Assembly: GCA_026399515.1 (NCBI GenBank) | Contig: JAPLQT010000062.1 | Span: 6,219 to 41,796 of the forward strand | Reading direction: 5' to 3' | From: Pseudomonadota bacterium | Lineage (GTDB): Bacteria; Pseudomonadota; Gammaproteobacteria; Burkholderiales; Rhodocyclaceae | Length of the DNA stretch: 35,578 bases | Shown here: piece by piece, positions 1-9,800 of the stretch | Layout: each line of letters begins with the position of its first letter | Numbering within the stretch: position 1 is the stretch's first letter | Made by a program: the position numbers and the translations under genes | The notes under the pieces: generated by a model | The model's input: only the letters and a program-made list of their open reading frames with translations | What the model was told of the DNA's origin: nothing | The model's database searches: none

Positions 1-770
1 CCGGTGACCGAGTCCTTGATCTGGTTGGCGACGGGACAGGTGCTGCCAGTTGAAGCGGGGCAGGAGGAAGTAGCGGGATTCCAGGTGGTGGGACAGTCGG
101 CGATGGCGGCTGCTCGGCAGATACCGGTGACCGAGTCCTTGATCTGGTTGGCGACGGGACAGGTGCTGCCAGTTGAAGCGGGGCAGGATGATGTTGCGGC
201 ATTCCAGGTAGTGGGGCAATCGGCGATGGTGGCTGCGCGGCAGATGCCGGTGACGGAGTCCTTGATCTGGCCTGCGACGGGACAGGTGCTGCCTGTCGGA
301 GTGCCGCAGGAAGAAGTTGCGGCATTCCAGGTGGCGGGACAGTCGGCGATGGTGGCTACGCGACAGATGCCGGTGGTCGGATCCTTGAAGGGCGTTGCGA
401 CGGGACAGTTGCTGGTTGCGCCGCAGGATGATGTTGCTGCATTCCAGGTGGCGGGGCAATCGGCGATGGTTGCTACGCGGCAGGTGCCGGTGGTCGGATC
501 CTTGAAGGGTGTTGCAGCGGGGCAGTTGTTGGTCGTACCGCAGGATGATGTTGCGGCATTCCAAGTAGTGGGGCAATCGGCGATGGCGGCCGCGCGGCAG
601 ATGCCGGTGACGGAGTCCTTGATCTGGCCGGCGACGGGACAGGTGCCGCCGGTCGGAGTGCCGCAGGACGAGGTTGCGGCATTCCAAGTGGCGGGGCAAT
701 CGGCGATGGTTGCTACGCGGCAGGTGCCGGTGGTCGGATCCTTGAAGGGCGTTGCGGCGGGACAGTTGGT
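1..770 (-). repeat. Tandem 123/117-bp coding repeats (class C, 41/39 residues)
   Basis: A CCGG-anchored unit recurs at plus-strand positions 1, 124, 247, 370, 487, 604 and 727, so the periods are 123, 123, 123, 117, 117 and 123 bp. All are multiples of three, which keeps the minus-strand frame. Each unit encodes a segment with CP-A-x-x-x-KD-x-x-TG-x-CR, then IADCP-x-TWN-x-ATSSC. Two subtypes alternate (QIKDSVTGICR and PFKDPTTGTCR), which suggests duplication of multi-unit blocks. The array continues past the left edge. Confidence 0.9.
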
Positions 771-2489
771 TCCGCCGGTCGGTGGAGTGGCGCCTCCGGT
801 ACAGACGTTCGGATAGGCGGTGCATATGGCCGTGCATTCCGGGAGTGCCGGGTTGGCCGAACATTTAATGACGGTAGTCGCGATGCCAGCGCAAACCGGA
901 TCGGTGGAACTACCCGAACAGGTAGATACAAAAAGGGCCACGCAGCCCACGAGCGCCGGATTGGTGGAACATTGCGCGATAGTCACCGATGTGACCGCAC
1001 AAATGCCCGGACTGGCCGCACATAACGCAGCACACCCGGAGAGAGATGGATTGGTTGCGCATTGGGCGATGGTGGTGGTTCCTGAACTTCCTATGCAGAT
1101 GGGGTCGGTAGGTTTGGTCGGACAGGTCGCCATGATCTGTGTGCACTCAGGGATGGTCGGAGTGGACTGGCAGACCGCATAGTTGTAAAGCGTCCCGGTA
1201 CCTCCTCCGGCCGGGGGTTTACAGGACGATGTCGCAGGATCCCAAACGTTTGGCGTAATGCAGTTCGAGGCAGTGGCCGTGACGCAGATAGTGCCGTTCC
1301 AAACCTGGCCGGTTGCGCAATTGGGCGGCGTGCCTGCGATACACGCAGTGCCATTCCAGAACTGTCCGGTCGGACAGGTGGTCGGTGGGGCGGTGCCGCC
1401 GGTTGGAGCCTTGCAGGTTGAGGTGGTGGCGTCCCAGGCGGAGGGACAGTCGGCGATGGCGGGTGCGCGGCAGCCGCCGCTGCCGTTCGGGATCGAAGTC
1501 GGTGGATTGCAGGCGTTTGGAGTGCCAGTTCCCGTACCGGTCCCGGTGCCGGAACCGCAGGAGGAAGTTGCGGCATTCCAGGTGGAGGGACAGTCGGCGA
1601 TGGCGGGTGCGCGGCAGCCGCCGCTGCCGTTCGGGATCGAAGTCGGTGGGTTGCAGGTGTTAGGAGCCGTCGTTCCGGGCACGCATCCACCGAAGCCGTC
1701 CGGAATCGTGGTGGGTGGATTGCAGGTGTTAGGAACCGTGGTTCCGGGCATGCAACCGCCGGAACCATTGGGAATTGTAGTGGGTGGGTTGCAGACATTA
1801 GGAACCGAGGTTCCAGGCACGCATCCACCGAAGCCGTCGGGAAGTGTAGTGGGCGGATTGCATGCGTTAGGAGCCATGCAACCGCCGGCGCCATTCGGCA
1901 CTTGCGGCGGTGTACAGGTTACCGTAGTGCTGCCCGGGCAAGCACCCGGAGAAGCCGCGCACAAGGCCGCACAGCCTGCAAGTGCCGGGTTTGCGATGCA
2001 TTGGGCGATGGTGACTGCGGTGCCGCCGGAACAAGCACCCGGAGTAACTGCACACAAGGCTGCGCAGCCCGCGAGTGTGGGGTCAACGGAGCATTGGGCG
2101 ATGGTGACCGCGGTGCCGCCGGAACCAGATGCCACGCATGACGAGCCGTTAAAAGTCATGCCCGAATTGCAGATGCAACTGGCGCCGTTCCAGTATTGAC
2201 CCCCGGTGCAAGAGCCGATGCAGGCGCCCGGGGAGGCGGCGCAGAGAGCCACGCAGCCTGCGAGTGAAGTGTTGGCCGAACACTGTCCAATCGTTACCGC
2301 AGTGCCGCCACCGCTACAGATAGAATCCGTTGGAGTGCTGGTACAGTACGCCGTGATGATGGCCGTGCATCCAGCGAGACTGGGGGTCGATCTGCAATCT
2401 GTAATCGTCTGCGCGAATACGGGTAACGCCGTCAACGCGAACGCAGCGCAAGTCATCAATGCCGCAATCAGTCTCTTGAAATTGGTCAT
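1..2489 (-). CDS. Secreted cysteine-rich repeat protein, 5' part (3' end beyond window)
   Basis: The minus strand is open without a stop from an ATG at 2489 to the left edge, giving 829 codons. The first 27 residues are a classic signal peptide: Lys/Arg start, hydrophobic core, then VFA before Gln at about 27. The rest is low in charge and rich in Cys, Thr, Pro, Gly, Ala and Asn. Three repeat classes follow one another: TIAQC...GC..LC.ASPGAC units (about residues 60-190 and again 440-540), 23-residue CNPPTTIPNG-type units (about 210-330), and 39/41-residue units built on DCPxTWNAATSSC (about 545 to the edge). CPTGQFWNGTACI-like segments lie between them. It is probably exported and disulfide-rich; a surface or extracellular structural or binding role is inference. 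No family was recognised. It follows argJ by 174 nt and probably has its own promoter. The plus-strand frames across this region are repeat shadows. Confidence 0.85.
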   Translation of the reverse strand, partial: MTNFKRLIAALMTCAAFALTALPVFAQTITDCRSTPSLAGCTAIITAYCTSTPTDSICSGGGTAVTIGQCSANTSLAGCVALCAASPGACIGSCTGGQYWNGASCICNSGMTFNGSSCVASGSGGTAVTIAQCSVDPTLAGCAALCAVTPGACSGGTAVTIAQCIANPALAGCAALCAASPGACPGSTTVTCTPPQVPNGAGGCMAPNACNPPTTLPDGFGGCVPGTSVPNVCNPPTTIPNGSGGCMPGTTVPNTCNPPTTIPDGFGGCVPGTTAPNTCNPPTSIPNGSGGCRAPAIADCPSTWNAATSSCGSGTGTGTGTGTPNACNPPTSIPNGSGGCRAPAIADCPSAWDATTSTCKAPTGGTAPPTTCPTGQFWNGTACIAGTPPNCATGQVWNGTICVTATASNCITPNVWDPATSSCKPPAGGGTGTLYNYAVCQSTPTIPECTQIMATCPTKPTDPICIGSSGTTTIAQCATNPSLSGCAALCAASPGICAVTSVTIAQCSTNPALVGCVALFVSTCSGSSTDPVCAGIATTVIKCSANPALPECTAICTAYPNVCTGGATPPTGGTNCPAATPFKDPTTGTCRVATIADCPATWNAATSSCGTPTGGTCPVAGQIKDSVTGICRAAAIADCPTTWNAATSSCGTTNNCPAATPFKDPTTGTCRVATIADCPATWNAATSSCGATSNCPVATPFKDPTTGICRVATIADCPATWNAATSSCGTPTGSTCPVAGQIKDSVTGICRAATIADCPTTWNAATSSCPASTGSTCPVANQIKDSVTGICRAAAIADCPTTWNPATSSCPASTGSTCPVANQIKDSVT
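1505..1870 (-). repeat. Tandem 69-bp coding repeats (class B, 23 residues)
   Basis: The plus-strand marker TTGCA recurs at 1651, 1720, 1789 and 1858, exactly 69 bp apart, with a further related copy at 1507. On the coding (minus) strand each unit reads CNPPT-T/S-x-P-D/N-G-x-GGC followed by PGT-x-x-PN, with two cysteines per unit. The exact spacing shows in-frame tandem duplication. Confidence 0.9.
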
Positions 2490-2663
2490 GAGGAGTCGCC
2501 CTGGTTGAATTGGCAAAATTCTATAACGGGTGGGTCCAAATGTTAAGCCTGAAACTCGTCGCTGCGCCTTTATAGTTATTTGAGTTGTAAAGGTTTTCCC
2601 GGCATTCGAGCCAGGAGGTTGCTGCTGAGGATATCCCTATACCGGCTTTCTGCCCGAGAATTT
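2490..2663. other. Intergenic region between argJ and the Cys-rich gene
   Basis: This 174-nt gap is much more AT-rich than the flanking genes. On the minus strand a TATAGA element (just upstream of AATTTTGCC) lies about 40 nt before the ATG at 2489 and could be a -10 box, but no well-placed -35 box is visible. A weak AGGGCGA ribosome site precedes the ATG. No convincing terminator hairpin is seen after argJ. Confidence 0.4.
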
Positions 2664-3910
2664 TCAACTCCGATAGTCGGCGTTGATCTTGACATAGTCA
2701 TAGGACAAATCGCAGGTCCATACTTTTGCTTGCGCGGTACCGCGACCGAGGTCGATGCGGATGACGATCTCAGGCGGCGCCATCGCGCGCGAGCCGTCCG
2801 CCTCGTGGTAGCTGGCGGCGCGGCCGCCGTATTCGGACACCAGGACATCGCCCAGCCACAGTTTCACCGTCCTGACGTCGAGGTCGCCCAGCGATGGGTG
2901 TGATTGCGCGGCGTTGCCGATGGCCGCGAGGATGCGGCCGAGATTCGGATCGGAAGCGAAGAAGGCGGTCTTGACCAGCGGCGAGTGGGCGATGGCATAG
3001 CCGACGGCCTTGCATTCGGCGTCGTCGAGGCCGCCCTGAACCGCGATCTCGATGAACTTGGTGGCGCCTTCGCCGTCGCGCACGATGGCCTGCGCCAGTT
3101 CGGCGGCGACGGCGGTCACGGCGGCGCGCAACTGGGCGTATTCGGGGCTCTTGGAATCCTTGATCTCGGCGTTCTGGGCGGCGCCGGTGGCGATCAGGAT
3201 GAAGGAATCGTTGGTCGAGGTGTCGCCATCGACGCTGATGCAATTGAAGGACTCGTCGGCCGCCTCTTTGACCAGTTGCTCCAGCAGCGGCTGGGAGATC
3301 GAGGCATCGGTGGCGACGAAGCCGAGCATGGTCGCCATGTTGGGCTTGATCATGCCGGCGCCTTTGGAGATGCCGGTGACGCTGACGGTCTTGCCGCCGA
3401 GGCTGAGCTGCCTGGAGGCCGCCTTGGCGACGGTATCGGTGGTCATGATGGCGTGGGCGGCATCGAACCAGCCCTGGCTGTCGCCGCGCAACGCGCCTGG
3501 CACAGTGGCAAGGCGGAGACGATGCGCTTGAGCGGCAGCGCTTCCATGATCACCCCGGTGGAAAAGGGCAGCACTTGGCGGTCGGAAAGATCGAGCAGGG
3601 CGGCGGTGGCGCTGCAGGTGGCGCGCGCCGCGGTCATGCCCGGTTCGCCGGTGCCGGCGTTGGCGATGCCGGTGTTGATCAGCAAGGCACGGATGCTGTG
3701 GCCGGCCAGATGCTGCTGGCAGACCTGCACCGGTGCGGCACAGAAGCGGTTCTGCGTGAACACGCCGGCCACCCGGCTGCCTGCGGCGAGTTCGATCAGC
3801 GTCAGGTCGCGCCGATTGGCCTTGCGAATGCCTGCTTCGGCCACACCGAGGCGAACGCCGGCAACGGGATGGAGTTGGTTGACGGAGGGGGTAGCGTAAT
3901 TGACGGTCAT
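2664..3910 (-). pseudogene. argJ: argJ, glutamate N-acetyltransferase / ornithine acetyltransferase, broken by a single frameshift
   Basis: ArgJ transfers acetyl from N-acetylornithine to glutamate in the cyclic arginine pathway. The N-terminal part runs from ATG 3910 ([10 protein letters not shown]...) through [12 protein letters not shown] and [19 protein letters not shown]. The C-terminal part continues in another frame with [30 protein letters not shown] (Thr of ATML is the autoproteolytic nucleophile of the family), [10 protein letters not shown] and the typical end [11 protein letters not shown]. The two frames meet near 3500-3510. The span of 1247 nt is one base short of 416 codons, so a single-base loss explains it; the restored length of about 415 residues is normal. 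No homopolymer lies at the junction. It may be a true mutation or an assembly error. It starts 35 nt after glnE on the same strand. Confidence 0.88.
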
Positions 3911-3945
3911 GATGCCTCGAAAGTTATTGTGGAAAGAAGAAAAGC

Positions 3946-6672
3946 TTACTGATCCTCGAATACTATGCGCCACAATTCACGCACGGCGGCAATCCGATCC
4001 GCGACGCTCGCCGGATCGACTCGCGCCGGTGCGCTGTTGAGGCGCAACTCGTGCTGCATGCGGCGGTAGTCGCGATAGGCGTTGCGCACCGTTTCGGCCA
4101 ACGCCACGGGAATCAGGCTCAGCTCGCCGGCGATTTTCAGCAGCGCGATGTTGCCGAGATTGCCGGTGAGTGCCGGATGGGCGTGCGCATATCCCAGCAC
4201 CAGGTACTGGACCACGAATTCGACGTCGATCAGCCCGCCATGGTCGTGCTTCAGATCGAAGCCTGCGTTGTCGCTGGCACGGTTATCGAGCATCTTCTGG
4301 CGCATGGTCAGCACTTCGCGCCTGAGTTCCGCGAGGTCGCGTCGCTGGCACAGGATCTCGATGCGGATTTTCTCGAAGGCCGCGCCGATGTCACGGTCTC
4401 CGGCGGAGTAGCGTGCCCGGGTCAGCGCCTGGTGCTCCCATATCCAGGCGGCTTCGAGCTGGTACTTGCGGAACGAATCGATGGAACTGACGATCAGGCC
4501 GGAGTCGCCATTGGGCCGCAGCCGCAGGTCGGTCTCGAACAGCAGGCCGGACGGCGTCTGGCTAGACAGCCAGGTATTCAGCCGCGTAGCCAGGCGCGCA
4601 TAGTTTTCCTGGGCCTCCGGGGCGGGGTCGTCATACAGGAAGATCAAGTCGAGATCTGACGCATAGCCGAGCTCCTTGCCGCCCAGCTTGCCGTAGCTGA
4701 TCACGGCGAAGCGCGGGGTTTCGCAGTGGCGTTTGGCCAGTTTGCGCCAGGCGAACTTGAGCGCCAGATGAAGCATGATATCGGCCAGTTCGGAGAGATG
4801 GTCGGCGAGTTTTTCCAGCGCCAGCAGACCGCTGACGTCCTGCGCCAACAGCCTGAATACCTGGGCGTGGTGAGCCTCGCGCAACAGGTCCATCTGCAGT
4901 TCGATATCCGGTTCCGCGGCGTCGAGCGAGAGATCCAGTTGGGTCTTGAAGGCAGTCCAGTCAGGCGCGGTGTCGAGGATGCGGGCATCGAGCAGCTCGT
5001 CGAGCAGGATGGGATGACGTTTCAGGTAGTCGGCCGCCCAGGACGAGGCGCTGGCGAGCTGGGCCACTTTTTGCAGGGCTTGCGGATATTCCAGCAGCAG
5101 CGCCAGGTAGGCGGCGCGGCGGCTGATGGCATCGAGCAGGTCGAGGCTGCGCGATAGCGTCTGGTCGGGATTGGGAGTTCCCGCGCAAGCCTCGATGACG
5201 CGCGGCACCAGCGCATCGAAACGTTCCCGCACCGAGGCGGGCATCTGCTGGTAGCGGCTGCCACCGCGCATGGCGGTCAGGCGCTGCGCCGCTTCCGCGG
5301 CATCGCGGTAACCCTGGCGCGAGAGCTCCGCCGTCTGCCCATCGCTTTCGCTGGATTGCCACACTCCATCGAGTGCATGGCTGGCTGCGTTGGGATCGGC
5401 GAAAATCGCCGCAAAATGTTTCGCCACGGCCGCGCGGTGGTCGTCGAGTTCGACGAGCAGCGCCGGGTAGCTGGAAAACCCCATGGCCCGGGCGATGAGC
5501 GCCTGATCATCGGCTTTGTCCGGCAGCTTGTGGGTCTGGGCATCGTCGAGATATTGCAGGCGATGTTCCAGGCGGCGCAGAAACGTATAGGCCGAGGCCA
5601 GTTCGAGCGCCGCGTCGAGCGAGATCTGTTTACGCTCAACGAGCAGTGTCAACACTTTCAGCGTCGGCTTGATCTGCAACTGTGTGTCTCGGCCGCCGCG
5701 GATCAACTGGAAGACCTGGGCGATGAACTCTATCTCGCGGATGCCGCCGGGACCGAGCTTGACGTTGTCGGCGAGATCCTGTCGCGTCACTTCGCGGCGG
5801 ATTTGCGCATGCAGGCCGCGCATGGCGTCGATCGCGCCGAAATCGAGGTATTTGCGAAACACGAACAGCTTGCGCATCGTTTCCAGCGCCGCGATCCGTT
5901 CGTCCCAACGTGGGCCGGAAAGGTTTGGTATCAGGGGACGTGCCTTGATCCAGGCATAGCGCTCCCACTCGCGGCCCTGGGTGATGAAATAATTTTCCAA
6001 CATATCGAAACTGCATACCAGCGGACCCGAATCGCCGTTCGGTCTCAAGCGCATATCGACGCGGAATACTTGGCCGTCGCCGGTTGCCTCGGCAATGGCG
6101 TTGATCAGACCGCGACCGAGCCGGGTGAAGAACTCGAAGTTGTCGATCGAGTGCGTGACCCTGCCCGCGTCACCGCCACCCGCCGTGGCCCTGCCATCGG
6201 TCTCGCCATCTTCGGGATAGACGAAGATCAGGTCGATGTCGGAAGAGACGTTGAGCTCCCGTCCGCCGAGCTTGCCCATGCCTATGACGATCAGTTGCTG
6301 GGTTTCGCCCTTGACGTTGCGCGGCACGCCGTAGCGGGCGGTGAGCGCGGCGGTGAGCGTCGCCTGGGCTGTCTCGAGGGCGATTTCTGCAATCAGGGTC
6401 ATGCTCTCGGTCACTTCGTCCAGGTTCGCCAGTCCGGCCAGATCACGCGTCGCGATGCGGACGTAGGCGCGCTGCTTGAAACGCCGCAGCGCCGGTTTCA
6501 GGGACGATTCATCGAGCGTAGTGGGCAGGAAGCCGCGCAGCTCCTCGACCGTCAGCGGGTGATCCCAATCCGCCGCCAGTTCGTCGCCCAGCGCCGGTAT
6601 TGCCGAAAGCAAGCGCGACAAATAGCGGGATCCGGATAAAACCCGCGGCAGAATGTCGGTGAGGGAGGGCAT
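3946..6672 (-). CDS. glnE: Bifunctional glutamine synthetase adenylyltransferase / adenylyl-removing enzyme
   Basis: GlnE adenylylates and de-adenylylates glutamine synthetase in response to PII, tuning ammonia assimilation. The protein has 908 residues (about 946 in E. coli) with the family's two nucleotidyltransferase domains. The N-terminal one has [18 protein letters not shown] with Asp145 and Asp147. The C-terminal one has [18 protein letters not shown] with Asp673 and Asp675. Both DxD pairs are intact, so both activities should be present. An in-frame stop shortly upstream leaves ATG 6672 as the first usable start, although no clear ribosome site is visible. It is transcribed away from yhdP, and argJ follows after 35 nt, so the two nitrogen genes may share a transcript. 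Confidence 0.96.
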   Translation of the reverse strand: MPSLTDILPRVLSGSRYLSRLLSAIPALGDELAADWDHPLTVEELRGFLPTTLDESSLKPALRRFKQRAYVRIATRDLAGLANLDEVTESMTLIAEIALETAQATLTAALTARYGVPRNVKGETQQLIVIGMGKLGGRELNVSSDIDLIFVYPEDGETDGRATAGGGDAGRVTHSIDNFEFFTRLGRGLINAIAEATGDGQVFRVDMRLRPNGDSGPLVCSFDMLENYFITQGREWERYAWIKARPLIPNLSGPRWDERIAALETMRKLFVFRKYLDFGAIDAMRGLHAQIRREVTRQDLADNVKLGPGGIREIEFIAQVFQLIRGGRDTQLQIKPTLKVLTLLVERKQISLDAALELASAYTFLRRLEHRLQYLDDAQTHKLPDKADDQALIARAMGFSSYPALLVELDDHRAAVAKHFAAIFADPNAASHALDGVWQSSESDGQTAELSRQGYRDAAEAAQRLTAMRGGSRYQQMPASVRERFDALVPRVIEACAGTPNPDQTLSRSLDLLDAISRRAAYLALLLEYPQALQKVAQLASASSWAADYLKRHPILLDELLDARILDTAPDWTAFKTQLDLSLDAAEPDIELQMDLLREAHHAQVFRLLAQDVSGLLALEKLADHLSELADIMLHLALKFAWRKLAKRHCETPRFAVISYGKLGGKELGYASDLDLIFLYDDPAPEAQENYARLATRLNTWLSSQTPSGLLFETDLRLRPNGDSGLIVSSIDSFRKYQLEAAWIWEHQALTRARYSAGDRDIGAAFEKIRIEILCQRRDLAELRREVLTMRQKMLDNRASDNAGFDLKHDHGGLIDVEFVVQYLVLGYAHAHPALTGNLGNIALLKIAGELSLIPVALAETVRNAYRDYRRMQHELRLNSAPARVDPASVADRIAAVRELWRIVFEDQ

Positions 6673-6712
6673 GGTAAAATTACGCTGGTTTTCTCAGATC
6701 GATGCCGCATTC

Positions 6713-6830
6713 TAGTACCCTACAACCAGAGGCGGGCACCAGTACCCTGGAATCAAAGGCGGGCACCGGTACCCTGGAACCAAGGGCAGGCACCGGTACC
6801 CTGGAACCAAAGGCGGACCCCAGTGCCCGA
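6713..6830. repeat. 27-bp tandem repeat in the glnE/yhdP divergent region
   Basis: Units beginning GGCGGGCACC (or a close variant) start at 6731, 6758, 6785 and 6812, exactly 27 bp apart. A partial unit (GTACCCTACAACCAGA) precedes them at about 6715. The second and third units contain the palindrome GGTACC. The copies differ at only a few positions. The repeat would stay in frame if translation began upstream at 6702, but it looks non-coding because it precedes the likely yhdP start at 6897. The rest of 6673-6896 shows no recognisable gene and no strong promoter. Confidence 0.85.
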
Positions 6831-6896
6831 TTCGGAGCCGGGGCGCTGGCCTTCATGGCTTTAACCTGGCTGTGCGCTTTACCGACACGGCCCAGT

Positions 6897-9800
6897 ATGG
6901 ACAACGACATCAAGCCACTCCCGACTTTGACGGCTCACCCGATACTCCTTACCCGGTTACGCAGGCCGGCCCGCCTGCTGATGTGGCTGGCCTTGCTGGC
7001 TTACTTCGGATTCGCCCTGGTGTTCCTCTCCCTGCGCTACGTGGTGTTGCCGCAGGTCAATGATTATCACGTCGATATCGAGCGGATGCTGTCCGATTCG
7101 CTCAGGCTGCCGGTCGCAATCGCCGCCATCGATGCTCAATGGCAGGGCTTGCGCCCGCAACTTGCGCTTCACGGTTTTCAGGTGCATGACAGGCAAGGTC
7201 GGCCGGCGATGATGCTGGACGACGTCACGGCGGAGATTTCCTGGACCTCGCTGCTGCATCTCGGCCTGCGCCTGCATCGCCTGGAAATCGCCGGACCGTC
7301 GCTGACCATACGCCGCGACGCGCAGGGGCAGGTCTTCGTGGCCGGGTTGCAAGTCACCGCGCCGTCGCAGGAAAACCAAAACGATTTTTCCGATTGGCTG
7401 CTGGCGCAGCAGCGCGTGGTCGTGCGCGATGCCAGCATCACTTGGGTGGATGAGCAGCGCGGCGCGCCGCCACTGGAACTCCAGCATCTAAATTTTCATC
7501 TGCAGAACGACGGCAGCCGCCATCGCTTCGGCCTGACCGCCGATCCGCCAAAAGCCCTGGCGGCACGGCTCGACATCCGTGGCGATTTCAATGGCCAGGA
7601 TTTAGATGAGTTGGCGGCATGGAAGGGAGATGCCTACGCCGAACTGGATTATGCCGACCTCGCGATCTGGCGCACCTGGATCGACTATCCCCTCGATCTG
7701 CCCCAGGGCAGTGGCGGCATAAGGCTGTGGTTGGGCTTTGCGCAGAAGCGACTGACCGACGCGACCGCCGACATCGCGCTGGCCAACGTCAAGCTGAGAT
7801 TGGCTCAAGATCTGCCGGTGCTGGATCTGCAAAGCCTGAATGGCCGGCTCGCCGGCAAGCGGTTGGCGCATGGCATGGAGTTGGGCGCCAGGCGGCTGGC
7901 ACTGACCACCAGCGACGGTATCGTCATCCAGCCGACCGATTTCCAGTTGAAATGGAGCGGCGCAGCGGATGCGTTGCCGGCGGGCGGGACATTTTCCGCA
8001 CAGGATCTGGACCTGGACGCTTTTGCCAGACTCGCTGCCTACCTTCCGCTCGACAACGAAGTCCGCCGACAAGTGGCCGAGGTGGCACCGCGAGGCAAAC
8101 TGATCGAGATGAAATCGGCCTGGGGTTTCGCCAAGGCCGGTCGATCAGCACCATTGGCACCGACTGGTGTGTCCGCCCCCGTGCTGGCGTCCGACGTATC
8201 GGGATTGGTCAGCTACAGCCTGCAAGCGCGCTTCGAGCGGCTCGGCATGCAAGCCATAGGGATGTTGCCGGGTTTCGACGGCGTCTCCGGCAACATCGCC
8301 GTCGACGAACAAGGCGGCAGTTTGACTCTCGCCAGTCAACAGGCGGCCGTGGACCTGCCCAGGATATTTGCCGATCCGCACCTGGTACTTCAGACCCTGA
8401 ACGCCCATGCAGGCTGGAATATCCGCAATGAAAACGGCCGTTCCCGCGTCGACATCAAGTTGGACAACCTTGCCTTCGAGAGCCACGATGCTGCCGGCGG
8501 CATCAGCGGCAGCTACATCGGCCGCGGCGGCGAACCGGGCGAAATCGACCTGAGTGCGCGATTGACACGCGCCTCGGGGACTGCCGTCTGGCGCTATATG
8601 CCGCTGGTGGTGCACCACGACGTCGCCGACTGGCTACGCGCTTCCATCCTGGCAGGCACCAGCAACGACACGACGCTACGCCTGAAGGGCGACCTGAAGC
8701 GTTTCCCGTTTGCCGACGGATCCGGCGTATTCGAGGTCAAGGGCCGGTTTACCGACGGCGCGTTGCAATATGCCGCGGACTGGCCGCGAATAGAGCGCAT
8801 CACCGGCGAGCTGGAGTTCGTCGGCAAGCGCATGCTCATCAAGGCCAGTCGGGGCAGCATCTACGGCGTCAGCCTGAGCGATGTCAAGGCGGAGATTTCC
8901 GACCTGGCTTCCGGCAAGGCACCGCTGCTTATCAGCGGCAAAGCGGCCGGGTTCAGTTCGGAGTTTCTGCGCTTCATAGAGAGCAGCCCGGTGGGCGAGC
9001 ACATCGACCACTTTACCGAGGACATGAAGGCGACCGGGAACGGCCAGCTCAATCTCAAGCTGTCATTGCCGCTCGGGCATCTCGCCGACACCAGGACCGA
9101 GGGCGTCTACCAGTTCGCCAGCAACCAGTTGACACTCGATGCAGACCTGCCGCCCTTGTCGGATGTGAACGGCCGGCTGCAATTTTCCGGCGATGGGCTC
9201 AAGGCCGACAAAGTCCGGGCGACCTTGCTCGGCTCTCCCCTGGTGGTGGATGTCAAGACCGTCGGCAATGGGACGGTGCTGGTAAACGCCGAGGGCAGCC
9301 TCAGCGTGGCCGAATTGCGCAAACAATGGGCCCATCCGCTACTCGATCATCTGTCCGGCAGCACTACCTGGCGCGGCAGCGTGCGAGTGCGCAAGAAGAA
9401 TGCCGAACTGGTTCTCGAGTCGAGGCTGCAAGGCATCTCTTCGAGCCTGCCGGAGCCTTTCAACAAGAGTGCCAGCGAGACGCAACTGCTGCGGTTCGAG
9501 CGCAAGCAAGCGGCCGAACCGCCGCGCATTGCCGCTCCTCCGGCCAGGCGTGGCGCGGTGGCCGCGCCCGTCGCTCCGGTGCCGCCGCGTGACCAGATCG
9601 ACGTGACCCTCGGCAACGCACTCGCCGCCCGCCTGGTGCGACGCCGTGAAGGGCAGCGCGCGGAAAATGCCGTACTGGAGCGCGGCGCGATTGCCATAGG
9701 CGAAGCGCTGGTGCTGCCGGACCGGGGCCTCCTTCTGTCCGTGAATCAGAAGAAGGTCGATGTCGATTTCTGGCGCAGGCTGATGGTTAGCGGGACGGAC

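Noticed and set aside
1-820. CRISPR array
   Set aside because: The units are 117-123 bp, coding and similar throughout, with no short repeat/unique spacer pattern.
4-2508. Long plus-strand frames (about 270, 120, 313 and 100 codons) with Val/Ala/Gly/Gln repeats
   Set aside because: They are complements of the minus-strand Cys-rich repeats, are interrupted by stops, and lack a signal peptide or ribosome sites. The minus frame is continuous.
2904-3899. Plus-strand 331-codon frame opposite argJ
   Set aside because: It is antisense to conserved ArgJ sequence with Gly/Asp-rich shadow composition and has no recognisable domain.
5356-6639. Plus-strand 427-codon frame opposite glnE
   Set aside because: It is a shadow of conserved GlnE codons.
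6702-6896. N-terminal extension of YhdP encoded by the 27-bp repeats
   Set aside because: It is low-complexity, has no ribosome site, and is unlike the family N-terminus, where the membrane helix comes early.
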